Part shown: one piece after another, positions 21,690 to 33,035 of the stretch | Layout of the letters: each line of letters starts with the position of its first letter | How positions within the stretch are numbered: the first letter of the stretch is position 1 | Source: Tipula vernalis | Taxonomy: Eukaryota; Arthropoda; Insecta; Diptera; Tipulidae | NCBI GenBank assembly: GCA_958295665.1 | Contig: OY282558.1 | Span: forward strand, 309,042,092 to 309,106,091 | Reading direction: 5' to 3' | DNA length: 64,000 nt | Position numbers and translations under genes: made by a program | The notes under the pieces: generated by a model | Databases searched by the model: none | The model's input: only the letters and a program-made list of their open reading frames with translations | What the model was told of the DNA's origin: nothing

Positions 21690-24522
21690 GATTTGATGGA
21701 CGATTTTATTAAAACTTTTCGACATCATATGTACCGCTTCATTGTCACCATAGTTTGTTCTCTGTTTATTCAGATGAAGAAGTTTTTAACGAAAGCCTCC
21801 ATACAGGGGTTTTCCCGGAGCCTTGGAAGATTTCCTTCATTCGCCCGATTTTCAAATCGGGCAAAAGGTGTGAAATCAGCAATTACCGTGGGATCGCTAT
21901 ACTCTCTGCTATACCGAAACTATTCGAAGCATTGGTACAAAAAATTTTTTTTTTCATTTGAAATCGTTAATTTGTCCTGCTCAACATGGCTTTTATCCTG
22001 GAAGATCCACAGTGACCAACCTGATTTCGTTTTGTGGGCACTTACATAGCAGTATTGCAATCAGGCAACAACTGGATGTTGTGTACACGGACTTCTCAAA
22101 GGCTTTTGATAAGATTGATCATTCGATACTTATCAATAAGCTTGAGAAATTGAACTGTCAACTCATTCCAACTAAGTGGCTTCAATCTTATCTTTCGGAA
22201 CGATGGCAGTATATTATGATCTATGACTCGTCGTCAGTTTTATTTCGAGTTACCTCTGGGTATCGATTTTGGTCGCAAAATGAGGATTGAGGATTGAGAA
22301 TTTTGTATATGTACACGGCGTATAATATACATTTTGCTATTGTGTGCCGTCAAATATTTTTATTGTATTAGTGTGTTTTCTCATGATGGTAAGTATCAAA
22401 AATAAGCTAAGCGGGTGAAATCGGATCAACTTTTTTGTTGCTTGCGCTCGCCTTGAGTTATTTTTCCCTACCTTTTAACATGAGGAATTCATGTTTTTCT
22501 ATCTATTGTTGTTGTAAACGAGACATTCATTTTACTTCGTTACCAAAAATCCCAAACAATATACGCAATCAATTGCTCGTGGTGATCTTCAATATAAAAA
22601 ACAAAAAGCAGCATAAATAAATGGTTTTTAATTTTTTCATTCTTCGTCGACCACATTCATAATATTTTTAACTTTTTTTTTTTTTTTTTTTTTTTGAGTT
22701 ATGTGAGAATAAACATTTGAAAAATCAAAAAAAACAATTCAGTGTTATCTCATGCGCACGAAAGGAATGTTGTACATATTTTTATTTCCAGTAATTTTCT
22801 GCAAAATTTAAAACTAATAAAATTGTTAATTAAATAATGATTTAAAGATAAATAAATATTAACTAAAAATGGAAAATAAGTCAGATAAATATTGATAAAC
22901 TATAATTTTATTAATAATTTAAAATGATGTAAAATCACACGACGTACATCCACCCTTTCCTGTGCTTGAATTAACACTAAGCCAAAATAACTAATTTACT
23001 TCTTATTTTTTCCACATTATATTTTATATCCCTCTTTTTCGTGTCATTTTATCTCTCTTATTTGCATCATGTTAAACAAAAAACTTAAAAAAACGCCCAT
23101 TAGACACTGTCAAATGTGCGTATTTTTTAGTTTTTTGTTTAATATAACATGGCATAAGGTTTTTTTGTTTAACATCGGATAAGAGGGATAATGTGAAAAA
23201 TATAAGAAGTAAATTAGTGATTTTAACTTTTAGTGTAAATCCAAGCGCAGGAAAGGGAGTATGTACGTCGTGTAATTTTTCTAACTTAAAATTATTAATA
23301 AAATTATAGTTTATAAATATTTTTCTGATTTATTTGCCTTTTTTAATTAATATTTATTTATCTTTAAATCATTATTCAAGTAACAATTTTATTAGTTTTA
23401 AATTTTGCAAAAAATTACTGGAAATAAAAATATGTACAACCTTTCGTACGCATGAGATGACACTGAATTTTTTTTTTTTATATTTCAAATGTTTATTCTC
23501 TGTTTTTCTCTATTCTTTGGACACCAATACAATTTACCAATACTTTTGCCTTCCGGTAATACTCAACTCAATCCTCAAATTGCGACCAAAATCGCTGTCC
23601 TGGTGTCACACAGGGAAGTCATATTGGACCTCTTCTTTTTTCACTGTTTATTAATGATGTTGTTCAGGGCTTTGAGTTCGCGCATTGCCTGCTGTATGCA
23701 GACGATTTGAAAATATTTGCACCAATTTGTAGTGTATCTGACTGTCTTAGGTTGTAAAGGGATTTAGACACATTTTGTGTCTGGTAGGCTAACAACAAAT
23801 TGTCCCTGAATATAGCGAAATGTAAAACTATTTCTTTCTATCGCATTCGCTCTCCGGTATTTCATTGGTATTCGCTGTTTAATGGAGTCGTGGAAAGGGT
23901 AGAGTATATGTCCGATCTTGGTGTAGTATTTTCTTCCGATCTAACGTTTGTGAGGCACATTGATTCTGTTATAGCAAAGGCTTATATGATGTTGGGTTTC
24001 ATAAAGCGTAACTGCAGGGACTTTTGTGACCCGCTTACATTAAAGTCGTTGTATGTTGCCTTTGTCCGTTCTCCGCTAGAGTACGCCTCGCAGGTTTGGT
24101 CTCCTTTTTATAAGTGCCATTCTGACAGAATTGAAAGCGTTCAGAAGCAATTTGTTTTATACGCACTTCGCAGTACACCATCAATGGATAATTATGCTAT
24201 TCCACATTATCATGAGCGCTGCAACCTTTTGGGATTACAGCGTTTAGAACAGCGTCGGGTGGCGGCTTGCGTTTTATTTGTTCACGACTTTTTATTGTAT
24301 AGTATTGATTGTGCTGAATTACTCGCACGACTCAATATTCATGCTCCTGAACGTTGTCTGCGTCGTCGTGATGGTTTTTTACTAATCGATTTTGGCTCAA
24401 CAAACTATCAACTTTCGGAGCCAGCCTTGACCACGTCTCGACTTTTCAATTATTCATACGATGTTTTTGATTTTAATTTGACTAGAGATTCGTTTAGACG
24501 TGAACTTTTTAAGACCTTATAG
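21690..24522 (+). pseudogene. Jockey/CR1-type reverse transcriptase, split by a foldback insertion
   Basis: Plus-strand fragments follow the order of a non-LTR reverse transcriptase: VFPEPWKISFIRPIFKSG and SNYRGIAIL (21755-21961), then CPAQHGFYPGRSTVTNL and VYTDFSKAFDKIDH with the first catalytic Asp (21958-22290). The next expected block resumes only at about 23600 with TQGSHIGPLLF. The catalytic LLYADDLKIF follows near 23690-23720, and a clean 240-codon frame (23800-24522) carries SLNIAKCK, YMSDLGVVFSSDL and VRSPLEYASQVWSPFY. The endonuclease is absent, so the copy is 5'-truncated at about 21690. A -1/+1 shift at about 21955 and the insertion inactivate it. Confidence 0.85.
22264..23594. 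mobile_element. 1.33-kb foldback/MITE element inside the reverse transcriptase
   Basis: Perfect 15-bp inverted ends CGATTTTGGTCGCAA (22264-22278) and their complement (23580-23594) border the insertion. From about 22695 to 23505 the whole interior is a long imperfect palindrome centred near 23105. Matching pieces include GAGAATAAACATTTGAAA, ACACGACGTACAT and CTTTCCTG with their complements on the far side. The left arm carries about 350 bp that have no partner on the right. It splits the coding region between the TSG and QGSHIGP parts of one motif. A clear target duplication could not be read. No coding capacity beyond palindrome by-products. Confidence 0.8.
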
Positions 24523-24559
24523 GCATTTTATTGTTTTTATTTTATTATGTACATACTTC

Positions 24560-26160
24560 ATAGGTTTTACATCGAGTAGGAAATGATGGCAACCGCTTCA
24601 GGTTAACGTGGTCGGTAAATCTTGGTCGTAATCCCATCCGTCTTTCCACGCTATACACCTTATACATTTTTTTTGAAAGTCTTTAATATTTCGGGTAGGT
24701 TTGTCGTAAAAGGAAACTACACATTGACATCATATTCAGGTTGAGTTTTGACATAGGCATAAACAGGATCTTAATTGTCTTGAGGTCATAAATATCCCTC
24801 GCCCTCTTTCCTTCGTTTTCTACGAAAGTAACCTCTAGGTCTTTAATCTCCAATTCTTTTTGTAAAAGGAAGCCATTTATTTGAGTTAACAAAGTTACCT
24901 TTTCGTTCGAACGATATACATACTCTTACACTTGTTAATGTTGAGGCTGAGAAGGTTAAACTCACACCATTTCGCTAGATTGTCGATGTCTTCCTGTAGT
25001 TTGTTGGTATCACATATGTTTTCGACAGTTCTGTAGAGTTTGAGATCATCTGAAAATATTAGTACCTTAGAATGCTAAATTATTTCAGTCCAGATCAACT
25101 TGCTTGTGCTTTTCAATTTCATTAATGAAACTAATATGAGTTGCTGTAAATTCAATAAGATTTGTCGCTGCTGATCTTTGTGACATAAAGCCATGCTGAC
25201 AATGTGAGTTAGGTATTGAAGATATTGATCTAATCCTCCTATAACAAGAAACAATTTTTCTTGCTCCAGCCTAGAATATTGGTGATACCCTGAATATTCT
25301 CCATTTCTGTGAAAATACTTAGTACGATTACATTTTTTTTTACCATTGTTTGGATTTTCATACTTATTAATGTCTTCAGGTTTATAAACTGATTGAAAAA
25401 ACTGATCAAATATGTTTGATATAACCTGCGGATCTAAAGATTATACACGCTTGGTAACCATTAGTTTCACGCTTTTATTTAAAAATGTTCTAAATATTAT
25501 TGATATTTGTTTGATTTGGCCATAGCAGTAGGAACAAATTGTTATATGCCCACAAATATGATTTTGTAGAATTTCTTTACATTAACATCTATGTACATAT
25601 GTTGCTGCATAAATTCCTTCTCCTAATTAATCCGTTCACGTTGTAATATGGCTTGCGGTTATAGTGATTATTAATAACATTATTGACATCGCTTTATGGT
25701 TAATATAACAAACACTCAATTTCCGAACTCGCGTTTAAAGGTAAAGTTTCATCCATTTCTTCATCATAAGACCAACTAATAGCTGGAAAATTTAAGTTTC
25801 CCGTGATTAAAATGGTGTCAAAGGATTAGCAGCATTGTAGATTTCCATTATTGTGTCTCAGCAGGCAATATAAGATAACGACAGTAAGCCGGGCGGAACA
25901 TTTACAACGTAGACAAAAATTCACTTTTTGTTGATTGTAATTTTAACACATGTTTGAAATGGGTACTCCTAAACTAAATTTTTTAGTACTTTATAATCCA
26001 CATATTGGCTAGGAAAGAAATTAAAACTCCGGATCCCTTTGTTAAATGATGTCTCACAGATGATATAAACCGGAAAGAGAGCTTTTAACACAAAATTGCC
26101 AAAATGAGTTGATTTAGAAGACATTTAACTAACATTTTGAAAATAAAATGACTGGTTCCT
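24560..26160 (-). pseudogene. Jockey/CR1-type non-LTR retrotransposon relic, minus strand
   Basis: Read from 26160 downwards, blocks appear in the expected order. First come endonuclease pieces: GSGVLISF, CVKITINKK, a VPPG turn, and ITGNLNFPAISWSYDEE (25745-25815; the catalytic GDFN is GNLN here). Then the linker IFDQFFQSVYKPEDINKY, and the polymerase SHCQHGFMSQRSAATNLIEF (about 25085-25240). Next are the catalytic LIFSDDLKLYRTVEN (about 25010-25070; SDD in place of ADD) and LSLNINKCKSMYI. Finally the clean 69-codon stretch 24892-24683 with KELEIKDLEVTF. Many frameshifts, stops and deletions. It ends a few tens of bases from the end of the plus-strand relic, tail to tail. Its 5' side abuts the viral helicase at about 26160-26190. 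Confidence 0.75.
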
Positions 26161-26189
26161 ACTGTTTTGTGGTTTGGCTATTGATATAG

Positions 26190-27290
26190 TTTTCATGTAG
26201 TTGATATTTCCAAGATTCGTTCTGGGTTCTGATTGGTACTGAACCCAGATTGAACGATGACATGATAGAGGTTCTGTTGGTTTGCAGTTAAGACGTGTCT
26301 GGTTAATGCCACTACAGCATGTGGTAAGCGATCGAACAGTTTAATTTCTTTCTCAAACATTCTTACACAAATAACCCTAGCGGATGTTAAGCCTTGAGCC
26401 TCATGAATATAGTCAGCATTGTACTTGAATCAGGTAATTTTAAATTAAGTAGTTAATTGCCGTTTGTTGGATTTTGTTAAAGTAAGCGTATTTGGCATAA
26501 CTGGAATACCGGAAATCAACCAGCATTTGTTAAAATTTACGGATCTCCTATCGTTATTAATAGTACATAATTGAAAGTATATTGATCATTTACCACATCC
26601 GTCGGGCATCTATAAGTTGTGCTAAGATGTTTTGAACGTGTTATAAACTAATTTGCATCAAAATAAAACATGTGGCCGTAATTAAGTCGGTCGGTTGATA
26701 TACTGTTTTTTGTTTTGATCTCCCAGTATGAACATTTTACGACAGTCACTTAACAAAACCAATAGGTCCAGTAGCTCTGCATGTACCATCACGTACTCAT
26801 CGATATACTATATACCGTGAGATGCAATAGCGCAATTAGTTTTAATATCTTCAATTTTTTTACCAGCTGCTTTACATTGGGATACAACCTTAGTTTTTAT
26901 GTCATTAATTCCGTGCTTCGTAGAACTGAGAACGATATCTTTTCCAATTAAGTACATGTGAATTTAAGATACATGTTGATTTATGGCAGCCTGGTACTTC
27001 TTGAATAGGTATAATTTCAGGTTTGATTTTATCTGATGGTAACGGAAGCTCATATAATCTTTCAGATATTTTCTGGTCCAGGATTATTTCAGTTGTATTA
27101 GAGCAGAAAATGTATCTGCAGATGTGATAAAGCAGTTATTTTCGGAACCAAATGGTACTAAGATTTTCCCATCGAATCCGAATTGGTGGTCGGGTAAAGG
27201 TTCGTCTACGTAGGCTTTGTTATGGTTGTTATAAACAAAGACCTTAACTGGTGATATGGAACTGGTAGAAAATGTTCAATCAATCTTGAT
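26190..27290 (-). pseudogene. Endogenous RNA-virus fragment: superfamily-1 helicase, alphavirus-like (virga/nege-like)
   Basis: Read on the minus strand from 27290 down, the helicase motifs of positive-strand alphavirus-like viruses appear in order and at normal spacing. Motif I is EVPGCHKST at 27000-26974, where the invariant Gly before Lys is His. Motif II is YIDEYVMVHAELLDLL at about 26808. Motif III is ILGDQNKKQYINR, ending about 26692. RCPTDVV is at 26611-26591, motif V IHEAQGLTSAR starts at 26411, and motif VI is VALTRH near 26300. The span from motif I to VI is about 233 codons, as usual for viral helicases. A TAG directly before motif II and several frameshifts show that it is long dead. 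The family is known from plant and insect RNA viruses. No polymerase or methyltransferase part was found in the window. A cellular helicase is unlikely given the RCP and VALTRH motifs. Confidence 0.8.
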
Positions 27291-27296
27291 TTAAAG

Positions 27297-27540
27297 TTTT
27301 AGTTCAACGTTGAGTTTGGGGTTCAGTTGAGGATTGAGTTGAAGTTTGAGGTGGGGTTAAGTTATGGTTGAGTTTAGGATTTAGGTTGAGGAATTAGGTT
27401 AAGGGTTGATTTGGGGTTTAATTGGTTTTCGAGTTGATTATTTGTCGATTGAATTGGAGGTTAAATATTAAATTTAGTTTGAGGTTGAGTTAAAGATAGA
27501 GGTTAGAGGTTGAGTTAAAGATAGAGGTTAGAGGTTCAGC
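27297..27540. repeat. Second TTGAG/GGTTGAG-type repeat array
   Basis: Units such as GAGGATTGAGTTGAAG, GGTTGAGTTTAGG and a 28-bp exact tandem duplication ending in GATAGAGGTTAGAGGTT (about 27480-27537). Same strand bias as the array at 21386-21680. It borders the viral fragment. Confidence 0.65.
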
Positions 27541-27812
27541 CCTCTATATTTTATGTTTTGGTATTTTGTAGAGAAATGTAGTGACAAATGCTTTATAAAA
27601 TAAAACAAATCCATTTGTTAAAAAATTCTTAAAGTAATTTAAATGTCGCAAGATTAGTTAAAATAAAAGAGAACATTGTTCGACGAATATCAACAATGAA
27701 TTTTTTTCATTTTTAATGTTAATATCCTGTTATTATAAAATAACACAGATCATATTACATACAGTGGGTCGATTAAGTATTTAAACACCTTTATTTCTCT
27801 TAAATTAAAAAG

Positions 27813-27973
27813 CCAGGGGCCTAACTATGCAATTCGAGGACAATTTTCGAAGGCTATGGTTTTGTATTAGAAACTACAGGAAGAAAAAGGCAAACAATAA
27901 CTATTGTTTTCTTCTTCCATCTTGCACTCTTATACAAAACGATAGCCGTCGAATTGCTTAGTTAGGTCCCAGG
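27813..27973. repeat. ~160-bp inverted-repeat element
   Basis: The left end AGGGGCCTAACTATGCAATTCG and right end CGAATTGCTTAGTTAGGTCCC are complementary. A second stem (GGCTATGGTTTTGTATTAGA / TCTTATACAAAACGATAGCC) lies inside, and the centre is the AACAATAACTATTGTTTTC palindrome. It looks like a MITE inserted in the Tc1 relic. Confidence 0.65.
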
Positions 27974-28209
27974 GTGGACAAATGAAAATGTCCCCGTGTT
28001 CAACCTAATTAGCAAACAGTAACAATTAATTTGGATTATCTTTTTGCATTGCAAAAAAAACTAGAAAATTAACTCCAATAAAATATTTGTACACATTAGG
28101 ACTTTCCCTCTTTATCTGTGAATCATTTACTCTAACAATTTTTTTTTGCATCTTTTGTATTGAATATGCATTCTGTTAAGTAAAAACCTTTGTAAAGTGT
28201 AGAGTCGTT

Positions 28210-29010
28210 TCTAAAAATCCCTCCTAAAAAGGTGGAGTGAAGCAAAAGTATAAAGGAAAAGATAATTTACCATTTTAAAGAAAGAAAAAGTTTGAGATAA
28301 CTTGGAAATTTGGTAAAAAAAGGGACACACCACAGAACGATAAACTAACTTTTGAACTTATTAAGAAATATGAAGAAAGTGACAGTGTTGAAAATAAGAA
28401 ACGAACGAGAAGACCAAAAGTGTTTAGCGTGCGTCAAGAAAGGGACATATTAAGAGCAGTGAGGGCAGATCCTCATATTAGTGCATAAAGTTGAGCGTTA
28501 AACCTAGCAACAACTTCTTCACAAATTGTATGTGCTGAAACTGCAAGAAAAGTAATCCGTTCCGCGGGATATCATGAACATGCCCGTAAAAAACCATTTA
28601 TTTAATTTATTTTTTGAAAAAATATAATATTTTCTGATGAAAGTAAGTTTAATTTATTTGGTTCAGACGGACGATGGAGAGTATGGCGAAAAAAAAAATA
28701 CTGAGGCAATGTGTTGGTTTGGGGTTGTTTTTCTCACAATGGGGTAGGAAAATTGCATTTTACAGACGGCAAAAGAACGCACGTAATATATTTGGAAATA
28801 TTTCGGGATAATTTAGGAGCTAGTAGCAGTTTAGCAGCTTGGGATCGAGGATAGCTTTCTGTTTCAATAGGACAATGATCCAAAGCCTACGACGCGTATT
28901 GTGAAGGAATACATACTGTCTCTCAATCATCAGGTCTATACCCGATTGAGAATCTGTGGACACATTTAGATCGACAAATCAGGAATTACAATATAAAAAC
29001 AAAGCTGACT
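28210..29010 (+). pseudogene. Tc1-type transposase relic
   Basis: Several frames give the usual order. An N-terminal region holds KRTRRPKVFSVRQERDILRA and DPHISA. The second helix-turn-helix reads TARKVIRSAGYHEHARKK. The catalytic part starts NIIFSDESKFNLFGSDGRW (first Asp), then MCWFGVVF, GKLHFTDGKRTHVIYLE and a frameshifted QQDNDPK block with the second Asp near 28870. YPIENLWTHLDRQIRNYN carries the third acidic position. The copy stops short of the C-terminus. It retains SDES, unlike the relic at 18666-19507. Inactive because of frameshifts and truncation. Confidence 0.8.
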
Positions 29011-29647
29011 AGTAGGTAGAATCCAGTTGCGTGGAATTATTTTCTGGAATGGGATTTTGTTCTAAACGAGAATTTTGCATTCCGTTTTAGTGGAATGAGA
29101 AAATAAATCCCGCTTTTAGTGAAATGAAACGTCAACATTTCTCGCCGTGGAATTTGACGGAGAAATACAATTATTATTTATCCTTAAGCTTTTATAGCAA
29201 AGTGTTGATTTGGCTCGGGAAAGTAATAATTTATATATATTTGTATTAATCATTTAATTTTTTCACAGATTTTAAAGCACATACGGAAATTTTGGTCACA
29301 CAAAAAGTGGGATGAGATAGTAGAAATGCCGTCAGTGAATGTAATAATAACACCAATATGTACAAAAAATTATTAAAATTAAACATTTAATAGCAAAATT
29401 TTATTTTCATTCAATAAAATATACAAACAATTATTCTAAAACTCTATAGGTGTAGAAATTTCAGTTCGCTAACCCTTTCCCTATTCTTCTTTGTTCAGTT
29501 AAATTGAATTGTTGTACGCGATCATGCAGCACTTGGTTTGGATGAACGCTATTTTTATTTTGAAACCTTCCTTGTCAAAGTAAAAAACGTTTATTATTCT
29601 ATAAAGTGCAAAATCAGCGCTTCAAATGCATGAGCTCATTAACAAAT
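29011..29647. other. Non-coding; repeated GGAATG/ATTCC motifs
   Basis: The first ~130 bp contain several GTGGAATTA, CTGGAATGGGA and GTGGAATGAG variants. The rest is AT-rich without a supported feature. Confidence 0.4.
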
Positions 29648-29656
29648 CGTTAGTGT

Positions 29657-30284
29657 GGGTTGGTGACATATTCCCGAGGGACAAAATCCTGCGGGACATA
29701 ATCCCAAGGGACAAAATCCTGAAGGTGCACGAGGGTACAAAATCCCAAGGGTACAAAATCCCGAGGATACATAATCCCCAGGGAATAAAATACCGGTACA
29801 AAATCCCGAGAGGACAAAATCCCGACGGCACAAAATCCAGTAATCCCAAGGAAATCCCGAGGACCGCCCCTTCTGCTGAAGGAAAATTTTAATTTAAAGT
29901 AAACCAAAAATCAAAACCGAGATTTTTATTTTTGAGGAACCGGGGTTGTTAAAGCAGGATTATGAAAAAATGGAATTTAAAAAGCGGGATTTTATTTGGG
30001 CGCGATTTTAATTAAGCGGGATTTTAAAATGTGGGGTATCGTCGTTACGATCCCGTTGTAACCGTCACTATTTTCGATCTTCGATTTTTGTGTGTATACA
30101 TCTTTAAATCAAGGGAAAATTGCACCAATTGTCCAACAACTAGATTTTGGAATTGGCTTGTATCCTGCGGATTTTGTATCTTCAGGATTTACTATCCTCG
30201 GGATTTTGTACTCTCGGGTTTTTTTGAAATCCTCGGGATCTTGTACCCTCGGGGTTTTGACTCTCGGGATTTTGTCTCTCTCCC
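29657..30284. mobile_element. Foldback element with opposed short tandem repeats and 9-bp target duplication
   Basis: CGTTAGTGT stands at 29648-29656 and again at 30285-30293, directly outside the element. The left arm is a run of 15-18-bp units of the type ACAAAATCCCGAGGG (about 29680-29860). The right arm (about 30165-30280) has the same units inverted (CTCGGGATTTTGTACC). The middle has GCGGGATTTTA units. Tandem repeats arranged as two inverted arms with a 9-bp duplication is the architecture described for Drosophila FB elements. It has no gene; the long frames on both strands are made of the repeats. Confidence 0.8.
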
Positions 30285-30293
30285 CGTTAGTGT

Positions 30294-33035
30294 ACTGTTC
30301 GACCGAAAAGTTCGTTGTTATTTTTACAAAGCAGCTCAAACGGATAGTAATAACATACACAAAAAAATGTGTATTGACACAAAAATATGTAACCACAAAT
30401 TACACACGGAACGCAAAAATTAATTTAGTACTATAAAACTAAAAATTTTGCTGACAATCTCGACGCACGTTTTTGACATTAAAATAATGTTAAACTATCC
30501 AACATGAACTAAAACTTTTGATGGGTATAAATCCATAATCTGGATTTAAATTTTCCGTCGTAGTATAAAATCTACTAATCAAATTAATAATTAATAATTT
30601 AGATACATAACTTTAGCTCCCAAGAATGTCTTTCATTTTGTATTTTTTATTTTTTTCACATCACAAAGTGACAATTCTAACCGTTCTTGCGTGCAATATT
30701 GAATATAATTTAATTTTAGTACTTGGTCTAATGCGCTCCGTTCGTCGACTTTGCCAATTCGCAAATATTTTCATGTAATTTAACTTTTGCGCTATTGCGT
30801 GGCTGCGCTACATCGTTGAGGCTGTCTAGTGGGAAAGGGATTCACACCAAATATTAAATTGGGAAAATAAAAATTAGATTCAAACCCAAGTGTTCAAATA
30901 GTTTATGGGGCTTCATTTTTCTCTAATTGTTGGATAAACTCAACTATAATTTTTTATTTTATTAAATTTTAATAATAAAATCTATTGATTTATCTAAACG
31001 TTATAATAAAATCGTTTATTTGTTATAATATCTTTTATTTACTTAAAAATCTAGAAATTGTTTGGTGTTCAAATACTTAATTAACCCATTGTAACACATT
31101 GACCCATTTGTTTTAAGTGACATATTGGTCTATTGTAACTACTATAATTTTGTGAAATCAAGCACGTACGTATTACTTTGCACATTACAAACAATCCGAA
31201 TATTCGATTTTACCGGTATATTCATATCATTCTGAAAAACATACTCTAATATTTAACTTTCTTATCTCAACGACATTCACTTAAAGCAACAATTAATAAG
31301 ATGCCACTTATATACACGCATAATCGGTATATTGAACAACAAAAGAAAAACTTAACGATAAGACGCTAAGTAGGTTTAAAATTTGCAAATCGTGAGCACT
31401 ATTTATTTTATCACTTGTCATACTCATTACATGATATTGTGATGTATGCGTATATAGCTACGTCAACGTATAAAAATATAAAAATTGTCGTAATAATTTT
31501 AACAAATAAAATTCACACAGCAAACGTAAGAGAGACACGAGTATTTCGAGACTAATCTTTTTATTTAAATGACGTAATTCCACGAAAATATCAAATAATG
31601 TTAATATAAAAATCAATAAATGCAACCCCCATTTATAAATAACAGCAAATTGTATTTTATTGACAAGTAATTATTCGATTTCATTAGCAAAAGATAAAAT
31701 GCCTTAATGATGATTTCCATTCTTAAATGTATATCTTGTAAATATCTTCTATAAAGCAAAGCAAACAACGTATACGGTACACCACATTATGTAAAGTACA
31801 TACATATTTTCATTTTCTTTTTGTTTTACTCTTTTCTTTTTGAGGACACATCCTTGATACGGATTCAAAGTAAGGTTAATTGAAAATCAATACTTAAAAA
31901 AATTATTATTATTTTGTCATATGTATAAACTATAAAAACACTCTGTAGTACACATACTCATGTTTATTGAGGGCAAACCAAAATAAAATAAATGTTACGC
32001 TGTATACTAAGCTAAAAAAATTGGTCATGAAGATTCACCGGCCCATCGTACCACCCTTAAATTATAGATTTTTTTCGAAAGGAAGAAATATTATCCGCAA
32101 AAAACTATAAAAACTCATTCTGCGGTGGTCAGGTAGAAAATGTAAAAAAATATAAAATTGAGGGTAGTTTATTGATATGATATAATTATGTACATAATAT
32201 ATAATTATATCGAAATTTAGAAATAAACTTTTCTAGGTCAAGTATATCATCGATAGGCCACTCAAAATAATGAAAATAATTAATTATAACAACAACTACC
32301 AAAAATCCAAAAAATATTTAATTAAACCATTGACCCAAATATAATAAAATGGATTAAATTTCTTAATATCAATTTATTACGATTTACAATATAATGTCAT
32401 TCCAAAAATATATCTATCGTACGCATATAACAGAAAAAATTGTGTTTGTGTAATTCGACAGCTCACGTTAGAAAATCTTGTGGGTTGTACAAAATTATTT
32501 TGTAATGATAGGAAGTTCATAGAGGTAATATTAATTGTTATATTTCGAAAATGGTGATTGACTATTAAACACTCCATGAGTCTGAAATACAACATAATAA
32601 ATTAGAGTAATTCATTTTGTAGTTTTCTCATTAAAGAAAGTCATTAAATACATCTAACACTACGAGAACTTTTTACTTAATGGTTCACTCAATTAAATTA
32701 ACCTTCATACATAATTATTGTTCGCAAGTTAAAGCGTCAATCAAATAATTTATAATTTACTACAAACACAGTAAGCCTTCACCAAAGAGGTGATTTAAAT
32801 AACTAATACGATTAGCAAAATGTAAATTCTTCCGACAGAAAAAGGAACAAGTAGTGTTCGAAAATTTTCCTCCAGCAGAATGAGTAGACCGAGAAGACAA
32901 ACTTCTTAAGCCGCAACCAGACTAATGCGAAATGACGACGAACATTTTTGAAGGTATTTTTGGTGGTTTTTAAAAAAAGAACAACAGAAACAATTAATTG
33001 TGCAATACAACATGAGTAACGATTGCACGAGTGAA
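30294..33035. other. AT-rich region without a recognisable gene
   Basis: No open frame with recognisable content on either strand. Nothing structured was identified. Confidence 0.45.

Larger units (their letters stand above)
27767..29010 (+). mobile_element. Tc1-type transposon relic
   Basis: A TA followed by CAGTGGGTCGATTAAGTATT at about 27771 looks like a Tc1-type left terminus. The transposase pseudogene follows at 28210-29010. The right terminus is not visible; the coding part breaks off after the third acidic motif at about 29010. A small palindrome (27813-27973) lies in the non-coding part. Confidence 0.55.

Noticed and set aside
26190..27290. A cellular helicase gene (UPF1- or MOV10-like)
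   Set aside because: RCPTDVV, IHEAQG and VALTRH are the viral alphavirus-like pattern, the spacing is that of viral helicases, and no exon structure or flanking cellular domains are seen.
29650..29870. Regularly spaced short repeats resembling a CRISPR array
   Set aside because: Units are adjacent and variable with no unique spacers, an inverted set lies at 30165-30280, and 9-bp duplications mark a foldback element in a eukaryotic genome.
29622..30436. Several 64-130-codon frames on both strands
   Set aside because: They are translations of the short tandem repeats of the foldback element.
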